Shown: in pieces, positions 25,143 to 33,138 of the stretch
How the letters are laid out: each line of letters begins with the position of its first letter
Position numbering within the stretch: the first letter of the stretch is position 1
The notes under the pieces: model-generated
Told to the model about the DNA's origin: nothing
Databases searched by the model: none
The model's input: only the letters and a program-made list of their open reading frames with translations
Made by a program: the position numbers and the translations under genes
Assembly (NCBI RefSeq): GCF_047739745.1
Contig: NZ_JBLLVA010000007.1
Location: 124,001 to 188,000 of the forward strand
DNA length: 64,000 nt
Reading direction: 5' to 3'
From: Pseudaminobacter sp047739745
Lineage (GTDB): Bacteria > Pseudomonadota > Alphaproteobacteria > Rhizobiales > Rhizobiaceae

Positions 25143-25313
25143 ACATACGCTTGCGTTCGGCCGCCTGCGGGAGCATTTTCCACAGCCTGTGGCGGGCGGT
25201 GGCGCGACTGGCGATGACCGGATGTGGCACCTGTCTGGGGTGACGGCCGGCGTGGACGGGATTGGCGAAAATCCGATGGCCCAAACGGCGGTGTAGAGTT
25301 CAAGGGCGTATTG

Positions 25314-25844
25314 ATGAACGAGCCTTCAAAGGAAGAAGCCAAGACGATCAGGCTGGCGGAGCGGCGGATTTTCTCGCACTCCTTCAAGCCGCTCTACGAT
25401 GAGGGCATGGGGCTCGTCGAACGGACCGCGGAATATCTCGACGGCATGGGTCGTACCGAGGCCAAGAAATTGTCGCGGCTGGCCGCAACGCTCTATGCAG
25501 CCGAATCGATGCGGCTGACGACGCGACTGATGCAGGTTGCCTCCTGGCTGCTCCTGCAGCGTGCCGCCAATTCCGGCGAGATGACCCGTGATCAGGTCGC
25601 GGCGGAGAAATCCAAGGTGCGCCTCGACACCGCTTCAGCCCGCGAGGACGCCGCCGGCTGGAGCGAATTGCCGGAAGCTTTCGTCGAACTGGTCAACCAT
25701 TCGCTCAGCCTCCAGGCGCTGGTGCGCCGGATGGATGACGAGATCTATGGCAGGGGCGCCACGCCGACAATTGCCTCGACGCGTGGCATCAATCCCGTCT
25801 CCGACCAGATCACCCTCCTCAACACGGCCTTCGCCCGCGGCTGA
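25314..25844 (+). CDS. rcdA: DUF1465 protein, RcdA-type protease adaptor
   Basis: A 176-residue all-helical DUF1465 protein: IFSHSFKPLYDEGMGLVERTAEYLDG, AATLYAAESMRLTTRLMQVASWLLLQRA and ELVNHSLSLQALVRRMD. In Caulobacter the family member RcdA works with CpdR and PopA to present CtrA to ClpXP; in Sinorhizobium it is important for the cell cycle. The ATG at 25314 is used because residues upstream do not match the family. A CtrA-type box upstream fits feedback control of CtrA stability. It is followed 67 bases later by ruvC. Confidence 0.82.
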   Translation: MNEPSKEEAKTIRLAERRIFSHSFKPLYDEGMGLVERTAEYLDGMGRTEAKKLSRLAATLYAAESMRLTTRLMQVASWLLLQRAANSGEMTRDQVAAEKSKVRLDTASAREDAAGWSELPEAFVELVNHSLSLQALVRRMDDEIYGRGATPTIASTRGINPVSDQITLLNTAFARG

Positions 25845-25911
25845 GCCGGCCCCCGCACTGTTTTCGTTTGCCTTGACTGACACCGGCGCCTGGCGCGGCT
25901 AGAGTCGTCGG

Positions 25912-26424
25912 ATGGCACAAGCGATTCGCATCATCGGCATCGATCCGGGCCTTCGGCGCACCGGCTGGGGCATTGTCGAGACGCTCGGCAATTCGCTGCG
26001 CTTCGTGGCCGCCGGCAGCGTGCGCTCCGACGACAAGGCGAGCCTTGCGACGCGGCTTTGCCAATTGCACGACGGCCTGGCCGAAATTCTCCACCGGCAG
26101 GCACCGCATGAAGCGGCGGTTGAAGTCACCTTCGTCAACAAGGACGCAGCCGCGACGCTGAAGCTCGGCCAGGCACGCGGTATTGCCATGCTGGTGCCGG
26201 CCCTTGCCGGCCTGCCGGTTGCCGAATATGCGCCGAACGCGGTGAAGAAGACGGTGATCGGTGTTGGTCACGGCGACAAGACCCAGATACAGATGATGGT
26301 CAAGGTGCTGATGCCCAAGGCCGTATTCGACAGCCCCGATGCTGCCGACGCGCTGGCCATTGCCATCTGCCATGCGCATCATCGGCAAAGCGTGGTTTCG
26401 AGGCTCGCCGCACTGGCCGGATAA
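25912..26424 (+). CDS. ruvC: Holliday junction resolvase RuvC
   Basis: A 170-residue endodeoxyribonuclease that cuts Holliday junctions symmetrically with RuvAB. The RNase H-like fold shows the acidic residues: Asp11 in IGIDPGLRRTGWG, Glu in AAVEVTFVNKD, and the C-terminal DAADALAIAICHAHH pair. The length is normal. Unusually, an antitoxin gene and a toxin remnant lie between it and ruvA. There is only one copy in the window. Confidence 0.96.
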   Translation: MAQAIRIIGIDPGLRRTGWGIVETLGNSLRFVAAGSVRSDDKASLATRLCQLHDGLAEILHRQAPHEAAVEVTFVNKDAAATLKLGQARGIAMLVPALAGLPVAEYAPNAVKKTVIGVGHGDKTQIQMMVKVLMPKAVFDSPDAADALAIAICHAHHRQSVVSRLAALAG

Positions 26425-26459
26425 CGGCAATGTTCTTGACTTGTTCTGCATTTGGATTA

Positions 26460-26480
26460 GCAATACTGCAGAGGTATTAC
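26460..26480. promoter_or_regulatory. Probable operator of the AbrB/PIN module
   Basis: Imperfect inverted repeat GCAATAC (26460-26466) and GTATTAC (26474-26480) with seven bases between, directly before the antitoxin ATG at 26482. Palindromes here are usual binding sites for AbrB/MazE-type antitoxins that repress their own genes. Confidence 0.5.
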
Positions 26481-26481
26481 C

Positions 26482-26724
26482 ATGCGCGTTACTGAAAAAG
26501 GTCAGGCCACCGTCCCCAAGAACGTCCGCCGCAAGCTGGGAATCGTTCCCGGAAACGCGGTGGAATTCAGCTTGCGGGGCGATGTCGCCATATTGCGGCC
26601 GGCCGCCTCGTCCGACCCAGACCGCGAGGTCGCCGATTTCATGGCTCATATCCGTCGCCACAAAGGATCGATGAATCCTGGCGGCATGACTGGGGACGAG
26701 TTCTTCAAGCTGTTGAGGAATTGA
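26482..26724 (+). CDS. AbrB/SpoVT-type antitoxin
   Basis: An 80-residue protein with an N-terminal swapped-hairpin AbrB domain (MRVTEKGQATVPKNVRRKLGI, then AVEFSLRGDVAILRP, to about residue 45) and a C-terminal tail (DPDREVADFMAHIRRHKGSM..GDEFFKLLRN) of the sort that blocks PIN toxins. It is VapB-like and appears intact. Its TGA overlaps the ATG of the toxin remnant by one base. It sits inside the ruv operon and could still bind its own operator. Confidence 0.87.
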   Translation: MRVTEKGQATVPKNVRRKLGIVPGNAVEFSLRGDVAILRPAASSDPDREVADFMAHIRRHKGSMNPGGMTGDEFFKLLRN

Positions 26725-26961
26725 TGCCGACGCTGGTCGACACCAATATTCCGATCGATCTTTTCGATACCGACAGTCCCTGGGAAGACTGGTCTACCCG
26801 TCATATCGCCTATCGTCGTAGTGGCGGCCCGAAGCGTTCCCGCTGCCCGCCTTCTGGCCCATGCGGCCGTGCGCGGCTATGCGCTGCTGACGCGCGATCA
26901 GAACCGCTATCGGGCGTATTTCCCGATGCTGCAAATCATTTCTCCGGATACCCATCCATGA
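26724..26961 (+). pseudogene. Remnant of a VapC-type PIN-domain toxin
   Basis: The reading frame from 26724 starts as a PIN toxin (MPTLVDTNIPIDLFDTDSPW, with the first catalytic Asp), then jumps to a stretch (AYRRSGGPKRS) that in intact PIN toxins lies some 50 residues further on. After that the reading breaks: PLPAF is in a second frame, and the C-terminal HAAVRGYALLTRDQNRYRAYFP to ISPD is in a third, ending at 26961. So there is one large internal deletion and at least two small indels. The central acidic residues are lost, and no active nuclease can be made. Confidence 0.82.
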
Positions 26962-26974
26962 CCGGAACTTTCCC

Positions 26975-27595
26975 ATGATCGGCAAGCTTAAGGGCACGAT
27001 AGACGAGATTGCCGAAGACCATTGCGTGGTCGACGTGCATGGCGTCGGCTATGTCGCGCATTGCTCGGCGCGCACGCTTGCGGCACTGCCTGGCGCGGGC
27101 GAGGCAGTCGTGCTCTATATCGAAACCTATGTCCGCGAAGACATGATCCGGCTTTTCGGTTTCCAGTCTGCGCTGGAGCGGGAATGGTTTCGCCTGCTGC
27201 AAAACAACGTGCAGGGGGTGGGAGCGAAGGTTGCACTCGCCGTTCTTTCGACGCTCGCGCCCGCCGATCTTGCCAATGCGATCGCGCTGCGCGACATCGC
27301 CATGGTCAGCCGCGCGCCGGGCGTCGGCAAGAAGGTCGCCGAGCGCATCGTCACCGAGTTGAAGAACAAGGCTCCGGCCTTCGCCGGATCGGCCACCGGC
27401 ACCATCGGCCTCAAACAGGAGCTTGGCGAGGGCGTAGCGCCGGCGCCGATCGCCGATGCGGTTTCGGCACTGGTCAATCTCGGCTATTCGCGCGACATCG
27501 CGGCCAACGCCATATCAGCGGCGCTGAAATCCGCCGGGGAGGATGCCGATTCGTCGAAGCTGATCCGGTTCGGGCTGAAGGAACTGGCGCGGTGA
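26975..27595 (+). CDS. ruvA: Holliday junction branch-migration protein RuvA
   Basis: A 206-residue DNA-binding subunit that forms tetramers around Holliday junctions and recruits RuvB. The N-terminal OB fold (MIGKLKGTIDEI) and the helix-hairpin-helix motifs (LQNNVQGVGAKVALAVLS and ISRAPGVGKKVAERI-like VSRAPGVGKKVAE) are clear. Domain III (about 155-206) ends in SSKLIRFGLKELAR. It begins 14 bases after the PIN remnant. Confidence 0.96.
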   Translation: MIGKLKGTIDEIAEDHCVVDVHGVGYVAHCSARTLAALPGAGEAVVLYIETYVREDMIRLFGFQSALEREWFRLLQNNVQGVGAKVALAVLSTLAPADLANAIALRDIAMVSRAPGVGKKVAERIVTELKNKAPAFAGSATGTIGLKQELGEGVAPAPIADAVSALVNLGYSRDIAANAISAALKSAGEDADSSKLIRFGLKELAR

Positions 27596-27632
27596 TCTTG
27601 TCGGGACCCATGCGGCATGCGAGGAGGAAGAC

Positions 27633-28670
27633 ATGAACTCCGCGCCCCGCCTCATCTCGCCCGATTTGCGCGGCGAAGACGCAGACACCACGCTGCGGCC
27701 GCAAAGCCTGGACGAATTCGTCGGCCAGGCTGCGGCGCGCGCCAATCTCAAGGTTTTCATCGAGGCTGCCAAAGGCCGCGGCGAAGCGCTCGATCATGTG
27801 CTGTTCGTCGGTCCGCCGGGTCTCGGCAAGACCACGCTGGCGCAGATCATGGCGCGCGAGCTTGGCGTCAATTTCCGCTCCACCTCGGGCCCGGTGATCG
27901 CCAAGGCCGGCGATCTGGCCGCGTTGCTGACCAATCTGGAAGAGCGCGACGTGCTGTTCATCGACGAGATCCACCGGTTGAGCCCAGCGGTGGAGGAAAT
28001 CCTCTATCCGGCTATGGAGGACTACCAGCTCGACCTGATCATCGGCGAAGGACCGGCCGCGCGCTCGGTCAAGATCGACCTGGCGAAATTCACCCTCGTC
28101 GCCGCCACCACGCGGCTCGGCCTTTTGACCAACCCGCTGCGCGACCGCTTCGGCATTCCGATCCGCCTCAATTTCTATTCGATAGAGGAGTTGGAGATGA
28201 TCGTGCGCCGCGGCGCTCGCATCCTCGGCATGCCGCTTGGCGACGACGGCGCGCTGGAAATCGCCCGCCGCGCCCGCGGAACGCCGCGCATCGCCGGCAG
28301 GCTATTGCGCCGGGTGCGCGATTTCGCCTCGGTCGCCGGCGCCGATCATGTCTCGCGGCGGATCGCCGACGAGGCGCTGACCCGGCTCGAGGTCGACGCG
28401 CTCGGCCTCGACCAGCTCGACCGGCGCTATCTCTCGATGATCGCCATGAATTTCGGCGGCGGCCCGGTCGGCATCGAGACCATCGCGGCCGGTCTGTCGG
28501 AGCCGCGCGACGCCATCGAGGACATCATCGAGCCCTATCTGATCCAGCAGGGCTTCATCCAGCGCACGCCGCGTGGACGCGTTCTGACGGCCAATGCCTG
28601 GGGTCATCTTGGCCTGGACGCGCCGCGCGACCTGGCGGTGCAGCAGATCAGCCTGTTCCAGGAGGAATGA
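27633..28670 (+). CDS. ruvB: Holliday junction helicase RuvB
   Basis: A 345-residue AAA+ motor of the branch-migration complex. Walker A GPPGLGKTTLA is near residue 63, Walker B LFIDEIHRL near 110, sensor 1 ATTRLGLLTNPLRDRFG with the arginine finger near 165-175, and the winged-helix C-terminus carries GFIQRTPRGR. It starts 37 bases behind ruvA with an AGGAGG-type RBS at about 27620, and ends the ruv operon. Confidence 0.97.
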   Translation: MNSAPRLISPDLRGEDADTTLRPQSLDEFVGQAAARANLKVFIEAAKGRGEALDHVLFVGPPGLGKTTLAQIMARELGVNFRSTSGPVIAKAGDLAALLTNLEERDVLFIDEIHRLSPAVEEILYPAMEDYQLDLIIGEGPAARSVKIDLAKFTLVAATTRLGLLTNPLRDRFGIPIRLNFYSIEELEMIVRRGARILGMPLGDDGALEIARRARGTPRIAGRLLRRVRDFASVAGADHVSRRIADEALTRLEVDALGLDQLDRRYLSMIAMNFGGGPVGIETIAAGLSEPRDAIEDIIEPYLIQQGFIQRTPRGRVLTANAWGHLGLDAPRDLAVQQISLFQEE

Positions 28671-28844
28671 CGCGGGCAGCCCCGACCGATGCGTGGGGAA
28701 GCTGCCAATGCGGCCGTCATCCCGGAAACCGCGAAAGCCAAGGTTATCCGGAACCCATCCGAATTTCACCGTCACGGAATAGGTCCGGCTCCCGGTCGCA
28801 TTCGCCCCTGGCCGGGATGATGCTGCGTCTATGTCCGCTCGGCT

Positions 28845-30071
28845 TCACGGCAGCCCGCGCACCATCTCCAGCACATCCGGCTCGGCCCTCCTGCCGTCGA
28901 ATTCCTCGACGACGCCGAAGGCGCCGCCATAAGACCACATCGACCACGCAAAACCGTGGCTTTCAGCCCGGGCGATCATGTCCCGCACATAGGCGGCGCG
29001 GTATTTCGCCGGCACCACATGCGGGCTTTCAAATTCCTGGCGGATCATGCCGAACTCGCCGAGCAGGATGTTTTCCGGCTTCACACCATGCCGCTTGGCC
29101 CATTGGCCGACCAGTTCGAACGGCGCATCCATAGCCGCCTGAAGCTCTTCGGACGTGTCGAGCATCGCCATCTGCTCGCCGAGATAGGCAAGCATTCCGC
29201 TTCGCCGCGCCCATGGCGCTTCGGCCTCGATCCTCGCCCGGACCGCTGCAAGCGCGGCATCGAGTTCCGCGCGCGGCACGGCATGAGGCGGATATGGCAG
29301 ACCGCCGACATGAGGAATGAAATCCCCCGCCCAGGTCGCGCCCTGATGGGTGAGCAGAAATGGTTCGTAGGAATGGAAGGTCCAGATGATGTTGTCGTCG
29401 GAAATTTTCGCCGGATCGAGGCGGGTCAGTCCTTCGGCGCTCGAATAGCACGCGCCGCCGAGCACCAGCGTCAGCCTCGTGGCGGAAGAGCGGGCCGCGG
29501 CAAACAGCCTTTGCAAACGCCCCGGCCATAGATCGCTCTTTCCCTCCTCGCAGTCGATCACCGGCTCGTTCATCGGCTCCAGCGCCACGAGCGCCGGGTC
29601 CTGGCTCGACAGGGTGCGCGCCATCATGCGCACGAACTCGACATAGGCGTCGAAAAGATCCGGCTCCGCCATGACATTGCCCATGTCGATCGAGCGGACT
29701 TCGGAAGGGATCAGATGCAGGTCGACCACCACCTTCAGCCCGGCATCGTTGATGAGCCGCACCGAGTCCAGCACCGAGGCGAACAACTGCTCGCGCAGGG
29801 CAATTGTCTTCGCCGACAGAAACGGCGCCGGATCGACCGGCATGCGCACGAAGTCGAAGCCGGTATCCTTCAAGGCTTCAAAATCGGCACGGGCCAGCGA
29901 CTTTCGCCATTCCGGAAAGGGCAAGATCACCGCCTTGTCGCTCCAGCTCTCCTCGCTGGGCCAAGTCGTCCAGAGGTCGAGATTGATGCCGCGCTTCATC
30001 GAGAAGCTCGCAGCCTCGGCGCCTGCCGCGGCGGCGAGCAGGACAAGTGCGGCCAGACAGTTCTTGATCAT
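28845..30071 (-). CDS. Secreted glycoside hydrolase family 5 protein
   Basis: A 408-residue protein with a signal peptide (ending about AGAEA) and a (beta/alpha)8 GH5 domain. The acid/base Glu is in ALEPMNEPV (near residue 168) and the nucleophile Glu in LLGEFGM (near 338), with FHSYEPF between. It is likely a periplasmic or secreted beta-1,4- or related glucanase; the polymer is unknown. The start MIKNCL at 30071 gives a normal signal peptide (open to 30089). It is on the minus strand between ruvB and ybgC, interrupting an otherwise co-directional block. Confidence 0.87.
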   Translation of the reverse strand: MIKNCLAALVLLAAAAGAEAASFSMKRGINLDLWTTWPSEESWSDKAVILPFPEWRKSLARADFEALKDTGFDFVRMPVDPAPFLSAKTIALREQLFASVLDSVRLINDAGLKVVVDLHLIPSEVRSIDMGNVMAEPDLFDAYVEFVRMMARTLSSQDPALVALEPMNEPVIDCEEGKSDLWPGRLQRLFAAARSSATRLTLVLGGACYSSAEGLTRLDPAKISDDNIIWTFHSYEPFLLTHQGATWAGDFIPHVGGLPYPPHAVPRAELDAALAAVRARIEAEAPWARRSGMLAYLGEQMAMLDTSEELQAAMDAPFELVGQWAKRHGVKPENILLGEFGMIRQEFESPHVVPAKYRAAYVRDMIARAESHGFAWSMWSYGGAFGVVEEFDGRRAEPDVLEMVRGLP

Positions 30072-30148
30072 GCCTGTCAATAATGCCATCCGATTGGCTC
30101 GACTTCCGGGCAGACAACTGGCAGTTCAGCCCTGAAAAGGAAAGCGCA

Positions 30149-30616
30149 ATGGACGATCATGGTGAACGCGACGGGCTGATGGCTGGAATTTCCGGCGAGC
30201 TGACGCCCTTCGGCCATCGTCTGATGGCGAGGGTCTATTATGCCGATACCGACTTTTCCGGCGTCGTCTATCATGCGCGCTATTTGGAATTCTTCGAGCG
30301 CGGCCGCTCGGACTTCTTAAGGCTTGCAGGCGTCCATCACACCGAACTTGCCGACGGCAAGCATGGCGAAAAGATCGTCTGGGTGGTGCGCCGCATGGAA
30401 ATCTCGTTTCACGCGCCGGCGCGCATCGACGACATACTGACAGTCGACACGCGTGCCATGCGGATTTCCGGGGCGCGCATATGGATGTCACAGCAATTGA
30501 AGCGTGGTGGAGAATTGCTGGTCGAGGCGTCCGTCGAGGCGGCGATTATCGGCGAAAACGGTCGCCCACGGCGTTTTCCGAAGGTCTGGGTCGACGCCTT
30601 CATGCCGAAATCCTGA
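30149..30616 (+). CDS. ybgC: YbgC-type acyl-CoA thioesterase (tol-pal associated)
   Basis: A 155-residue hotdog-fold thioesterase: ARVYYADTDFSGVVYHARYLEFFERGR contains the catalytic Asp and the tyrosine-rich loop of the 4-hydroxybenzoyl-CoA thioesterase/YbgC group. It hydrolyses short acyl-CoAs or acts with acyl carrier protein in phospholipid metabolism. It starts at 30149 behind AAGGA. In most proteobacteria ybgC heads the tol-pal operon, as here, though 235 bases with their own promoter possibility separate it from tolQ. Confidence 0.92.
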   Translation: MDDHGERDGLMAGISGELTPFGHRLMARVYYADTDFSGVVYHARYLEFFERGRSDFLRLAGVHHTELADGKHGEKIVWVVRRMEISFHAPARIDDILTVDTRAMRISGARIWMSQQLKRGGELLVEASVEAAIIGENGRPRRFPKVWVDAFMPKS

Positions 30617-30851
30617 CAAGCGGCAGCATCGCTTTCAGGCCGATTTCGCTGCGCGCTCCATAACGCATCCTTAACCATAACGGTTCATGAAGAAATTGAT
30701 GAAAGTCGCCCGGATTCCGTGCGCCTTCCTTTTACCAAATTTGGCCCCGAAAAGGCCGGCAACGGCGCATTTTGGGGCAAGCACGGACCACACGGGAAGA
30801 TGCGCATGGGCTGCCGCAAGCCGGGCCCGGGATATTAAGGACTGTCTGAAC

Positions 30852-31562
30852 ATGGAAAATCTCGCACTCGCCGAACCGAGCGCACAACTGTCCATATGGG
30901 CGCTCTTCTGGCAGGCCGGCTGGGTCGTCAAGCTGGTCATGCTCGGCCTGCTCGGCGCATCGATCTGGACCTGGGCGATCGTCATCGACAAGGTCATTTC
31001 CTATGGCCGCATGCGCCTGTCGCTCAACCGCTTCGAGCAGGTGTTCTGGTCCGGGCAGTCATTGGAAGAGCTTTACCGCACCCTTTCAGAGCGCAAGACC
31101 ACCGGCATGGGCGCAATCTTCGTTGCTGCCATGCGCGAGTGGAAGAAGAGCTTCGAAAAGGGCGCGAAATCGCCGCTGGCACTGCAAAGCCGTATCGACA
31201 AGGCCATGGACCTGGCGCTGACACGCGAGATGGAACGGCTGGAAGGTCGCCTGGGTTTTCTCGCCACCATCGGCTCGGCCGCCCCCTTCATCGGCCTGTT
31301 CGGCACGGTCGTCGGCATCATGACCTCTTTCCAGGCCATCGCCGGCTCGAAATCGACCAATCTGGCAGTGGTCGCCCCCGGCATCGCGGAAGCGCTTCTG
31401 GCGACCGCCATCGGCCTGCTCGCCGCCATTCCGGCGGTCATCGCCTACAACAAGCTGTCATCGGACGCGGGCAAGCTCGCCATGCGCATGGAGGGGTTCG
31501 CGGACGAGTTCTCCGCCATACTCTCGCGCCAAATCGATGAAAAAGTCGCGCCGAAAGCCTGA
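30852..31562 (+). CDS. tolQ: Tol-Pal system protein TolQ
   Basis: A 236-residue inner-membrane proton-channel subunit of the Tol-Pal machine, which constricts the outer membrane at division. Three TM helices are clear: about 20-45, 135-160 (LATIGSAAPFIGLFGTVVGIM) and 170-195 (IAEALLATAIGLLAAIPAVIAYN). The ATG at 30852 was chosen from family length, because the open frame to 30687 adds a basic stretch that is not conserved. It is first of tolQ-R-A-B with short gaps of 11, 6 and 38 bases. Confidence 0.95.
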   Translation: MENLALAEPSAQLSIWALFWQAGWVVKLVMLGLLGASIWTWAIVIDKVISYGRMRLSLNRFEQVFWSGQSLEELYRTLSERKTTGMGAIFVAAMREWKKSFEKGAKSPLALQSRIDKAMDLALTREMERLEGRLGFLATIGSAAPFIGLFGTVVGIMTSFQAIAGSKSTNLAVVAPGIAEALLATAIGLLAAIPAVIAYNKLSSDAGKLAMRMEGFADEFSAILSRQIDEKVAPKA

Positions 31563-31573
31563 GGTAGCCAGCT

Positions 31574-32029
31574 ATGGGAATGTCGGTAGGAACAGGAGGC
31601 GGACGCGGCGGGCGCGGCCACAGGCGGCGCGGACGTCATCACGGCCTGATTTCCGAGATCAACGTCACGCCGTTCGTCGACGTCATGCTGGTTCTGCTCA
31701 TCATCTTCATGGTCGCGGCCCCGCTGCTGACCGTCGGCGTGCCGATCGACCTGCCGGAAACCCAGGCCAAGGCGCTCAACACCGAAACGCAGCCAATCAC
31801 CATTTCCGTGAACCAGGCCGGCGAAGTCCATCTGCAGGAAACCCCCATCCCGATCAACGAGGTCGTTCCCAAGCTGCAGGCGATCGCCAAGACCGGCTAT
31901 GAGGAACGCATCTTCATCCGCGGCGACAAATTGGCCGACTACGGCACCGTCATGAAGGTGATGGCCGAGATCAGCGCCGCCGGTTTCAAGAACATCGGAC
32001 TGATCAGCCTACCAGAGCAAGGCACCTGA
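31574..32029 (+). CDS. tolR: Tol-Pal system protein TolR
   Basis: A 151-residue ExbD/TolR family protein with a Gly/Arg-rich cytoplasmic start (residues 1-25), one TM helix (33-55, INVTPFVDVMLVLLIIFMVAAPLL) with the proton-binding Asp, and a periplasmic domain (FIRGDKLADYGTVMKVMAEISAAGF). It works with TolQ to energise TolA. The basic glycine-rich N-terminus is longer than that of the enteric protein, a common trait in rhizobia. Confidence 0.95.
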   Translation: MGMSVGTGGGRGGRGHRRRGRHHGLISEINVTPFVDVMLVLLIIFMVAAPLLTVGVPIDLPETQAKALNTETQPITISVNQAGEVHLQETPIPINEVVPKLQAIAKTGYEERIFIRGDKLADYGTVMKVMAEISAAGFKNIGLISLPEQGT

Positions 32030-32035
32030 CCAGGG

Positions 32036-33100
32036 ATGAAGACCGGTCTCACCACTTCGATTGCGATACATGCGGCGTTGCTTGCCTTCGGCATGCTGAC
32101 GTTGTCGGCACCGAGCGCGCTTGAGGTCGCCGACGTCGAGTCGCTGCCGGTCGATATCGTGCCGATCGAGGATATCACCCAGATTCAGCAGGGCGACAAG
32201 ACCGCGACCGTGAACGAGAAGCCGGCGCCGAAGCCGACGAAACGGCCAGATATCGTGCCCGACGCCCAAAAGGTCGGCGAAAACACCGTCGACACCGAAA
32301 AGAAGCCGACGCCCGAAGCGAAGCCCAAGCCTGTCGAGACCGCCGACGCACCGCCGCCTTCGCCCGAACCTATGCCCAAGCCGGCGGACCAGCCCAAGCC
32401 CGAGCCAGTCAAGCAGCCGGAAGCCAAGCCGACACCGGTACCGGCAACCGAGGTGACCCCGCAGCCGGAGCCCAAGCAGGAGGTCAAGCCCGACCCCGTG
32501 GCCGAAACGATCGCCGCCGAGCAGCCGGAAGCCGAAAGCGTCGAGTTGCCGAACAGCGCTCCCTCGCCGGCAGCGCGGCCGCAGCCGCCCCAGGCCCAGA
32601 CGGCCAAAGCACCCGAGCGCAAGGAAGCGGAGAAACAACCCGTCAAGGAAGCGGCCACCAAGCCGAAATCGACCGAGAAATCCTTCAATGCCGACGAAGT
32701 GGCGGCCCTTCTCAACAAGGAGAAGGCATCCGGCGGCGGCGCCAAGCGGTCGACCGAACAGGCGGCGCTCGGCGGCGACAAGAGCACCGGCGGTTCGAAG
32801 CTTTCGCAAAGCGAGATGGACGCGTTGCGCGGGCAGGTCCAGCGCTGTTGGAACATTCCGGCCGGCGCGCTCGACGGCGACACGCTCAAGGTCTCGGTCA
32901 AGTTCAAGCTCGATCCGAGCGGCGCGCTCGAAGGCAGTCCTGAAATCATCTCCGGCGGCGGCAGTTCAGGCGTCGAGCGGGCTGCGGCCGAAGCCGCCCG
33001 TCGGGCGGTCGCCCGCTGCGCGCCCTACAACCTGCCCGCCGATAAATACGACGCCTGGGCGGACGTCATCGTCAATTTCGACCCCAGCGAGATGTTCTGA
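32036..33100 (+). CDS. tolA: Tol-Pal system protein TolA
   Basis: A 354-residue periplasm-spanning protein: TM anchor (residues 5-22, SIAIHAALLAFGMLTLSA), a long Pro/Lys/Glu-rich stretch (about 40-225) instead of the alanine-rich helix of the enteric TolA, and a C-terminal TonB-like domain (about 265-354, LRGQVQRCWNIPAGA, KVSVKFKLDPSGALEG). It carries force from TolQR to Pal and TolB. It is identified largely by position and the C-terminal fold. Confidence 0.9.
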   Translation: MKTGLTTSIAIHAALLAFGMLTLSAPSALEVADVESLPVDIVPIEDITQIQQGDKTATVNEKPAPKPTKRPDIVPDAQKVGENTVDTEKKPTPEAKPKPVETADAPPPSPEPMPKPADQPKPEPVKQPEAKPTPVPATEVTPQPEPKQEVKPDPVAETIAAEQPEAESVELPNSAPSPAARPQPPQAQTAKAPERKEAEKQPVKEAATKPKSTEKSFNADEVAALLNKEKASGGGAKRSTEQAALGGDKSTGGSKLSQSEMDALRGQVQRCWNIPAGALDGDTLKVSVKFKLDPSGALEGSPEIISGGGSSGVERAAAEAARRAVARCAPYNLPADKYDAWADVIVNFDPSEMF

Positions 33101-33138
33101 CCGCCCATCCGCGCAATTCGACCAAGAGGCTTAACTTC

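Noticed and set aside
27617..29134. 505-codon plus-strand open frame over ruvB
   Set aside because: Same strand but another frame than ruvB, Arg-rich, no family resemblance.
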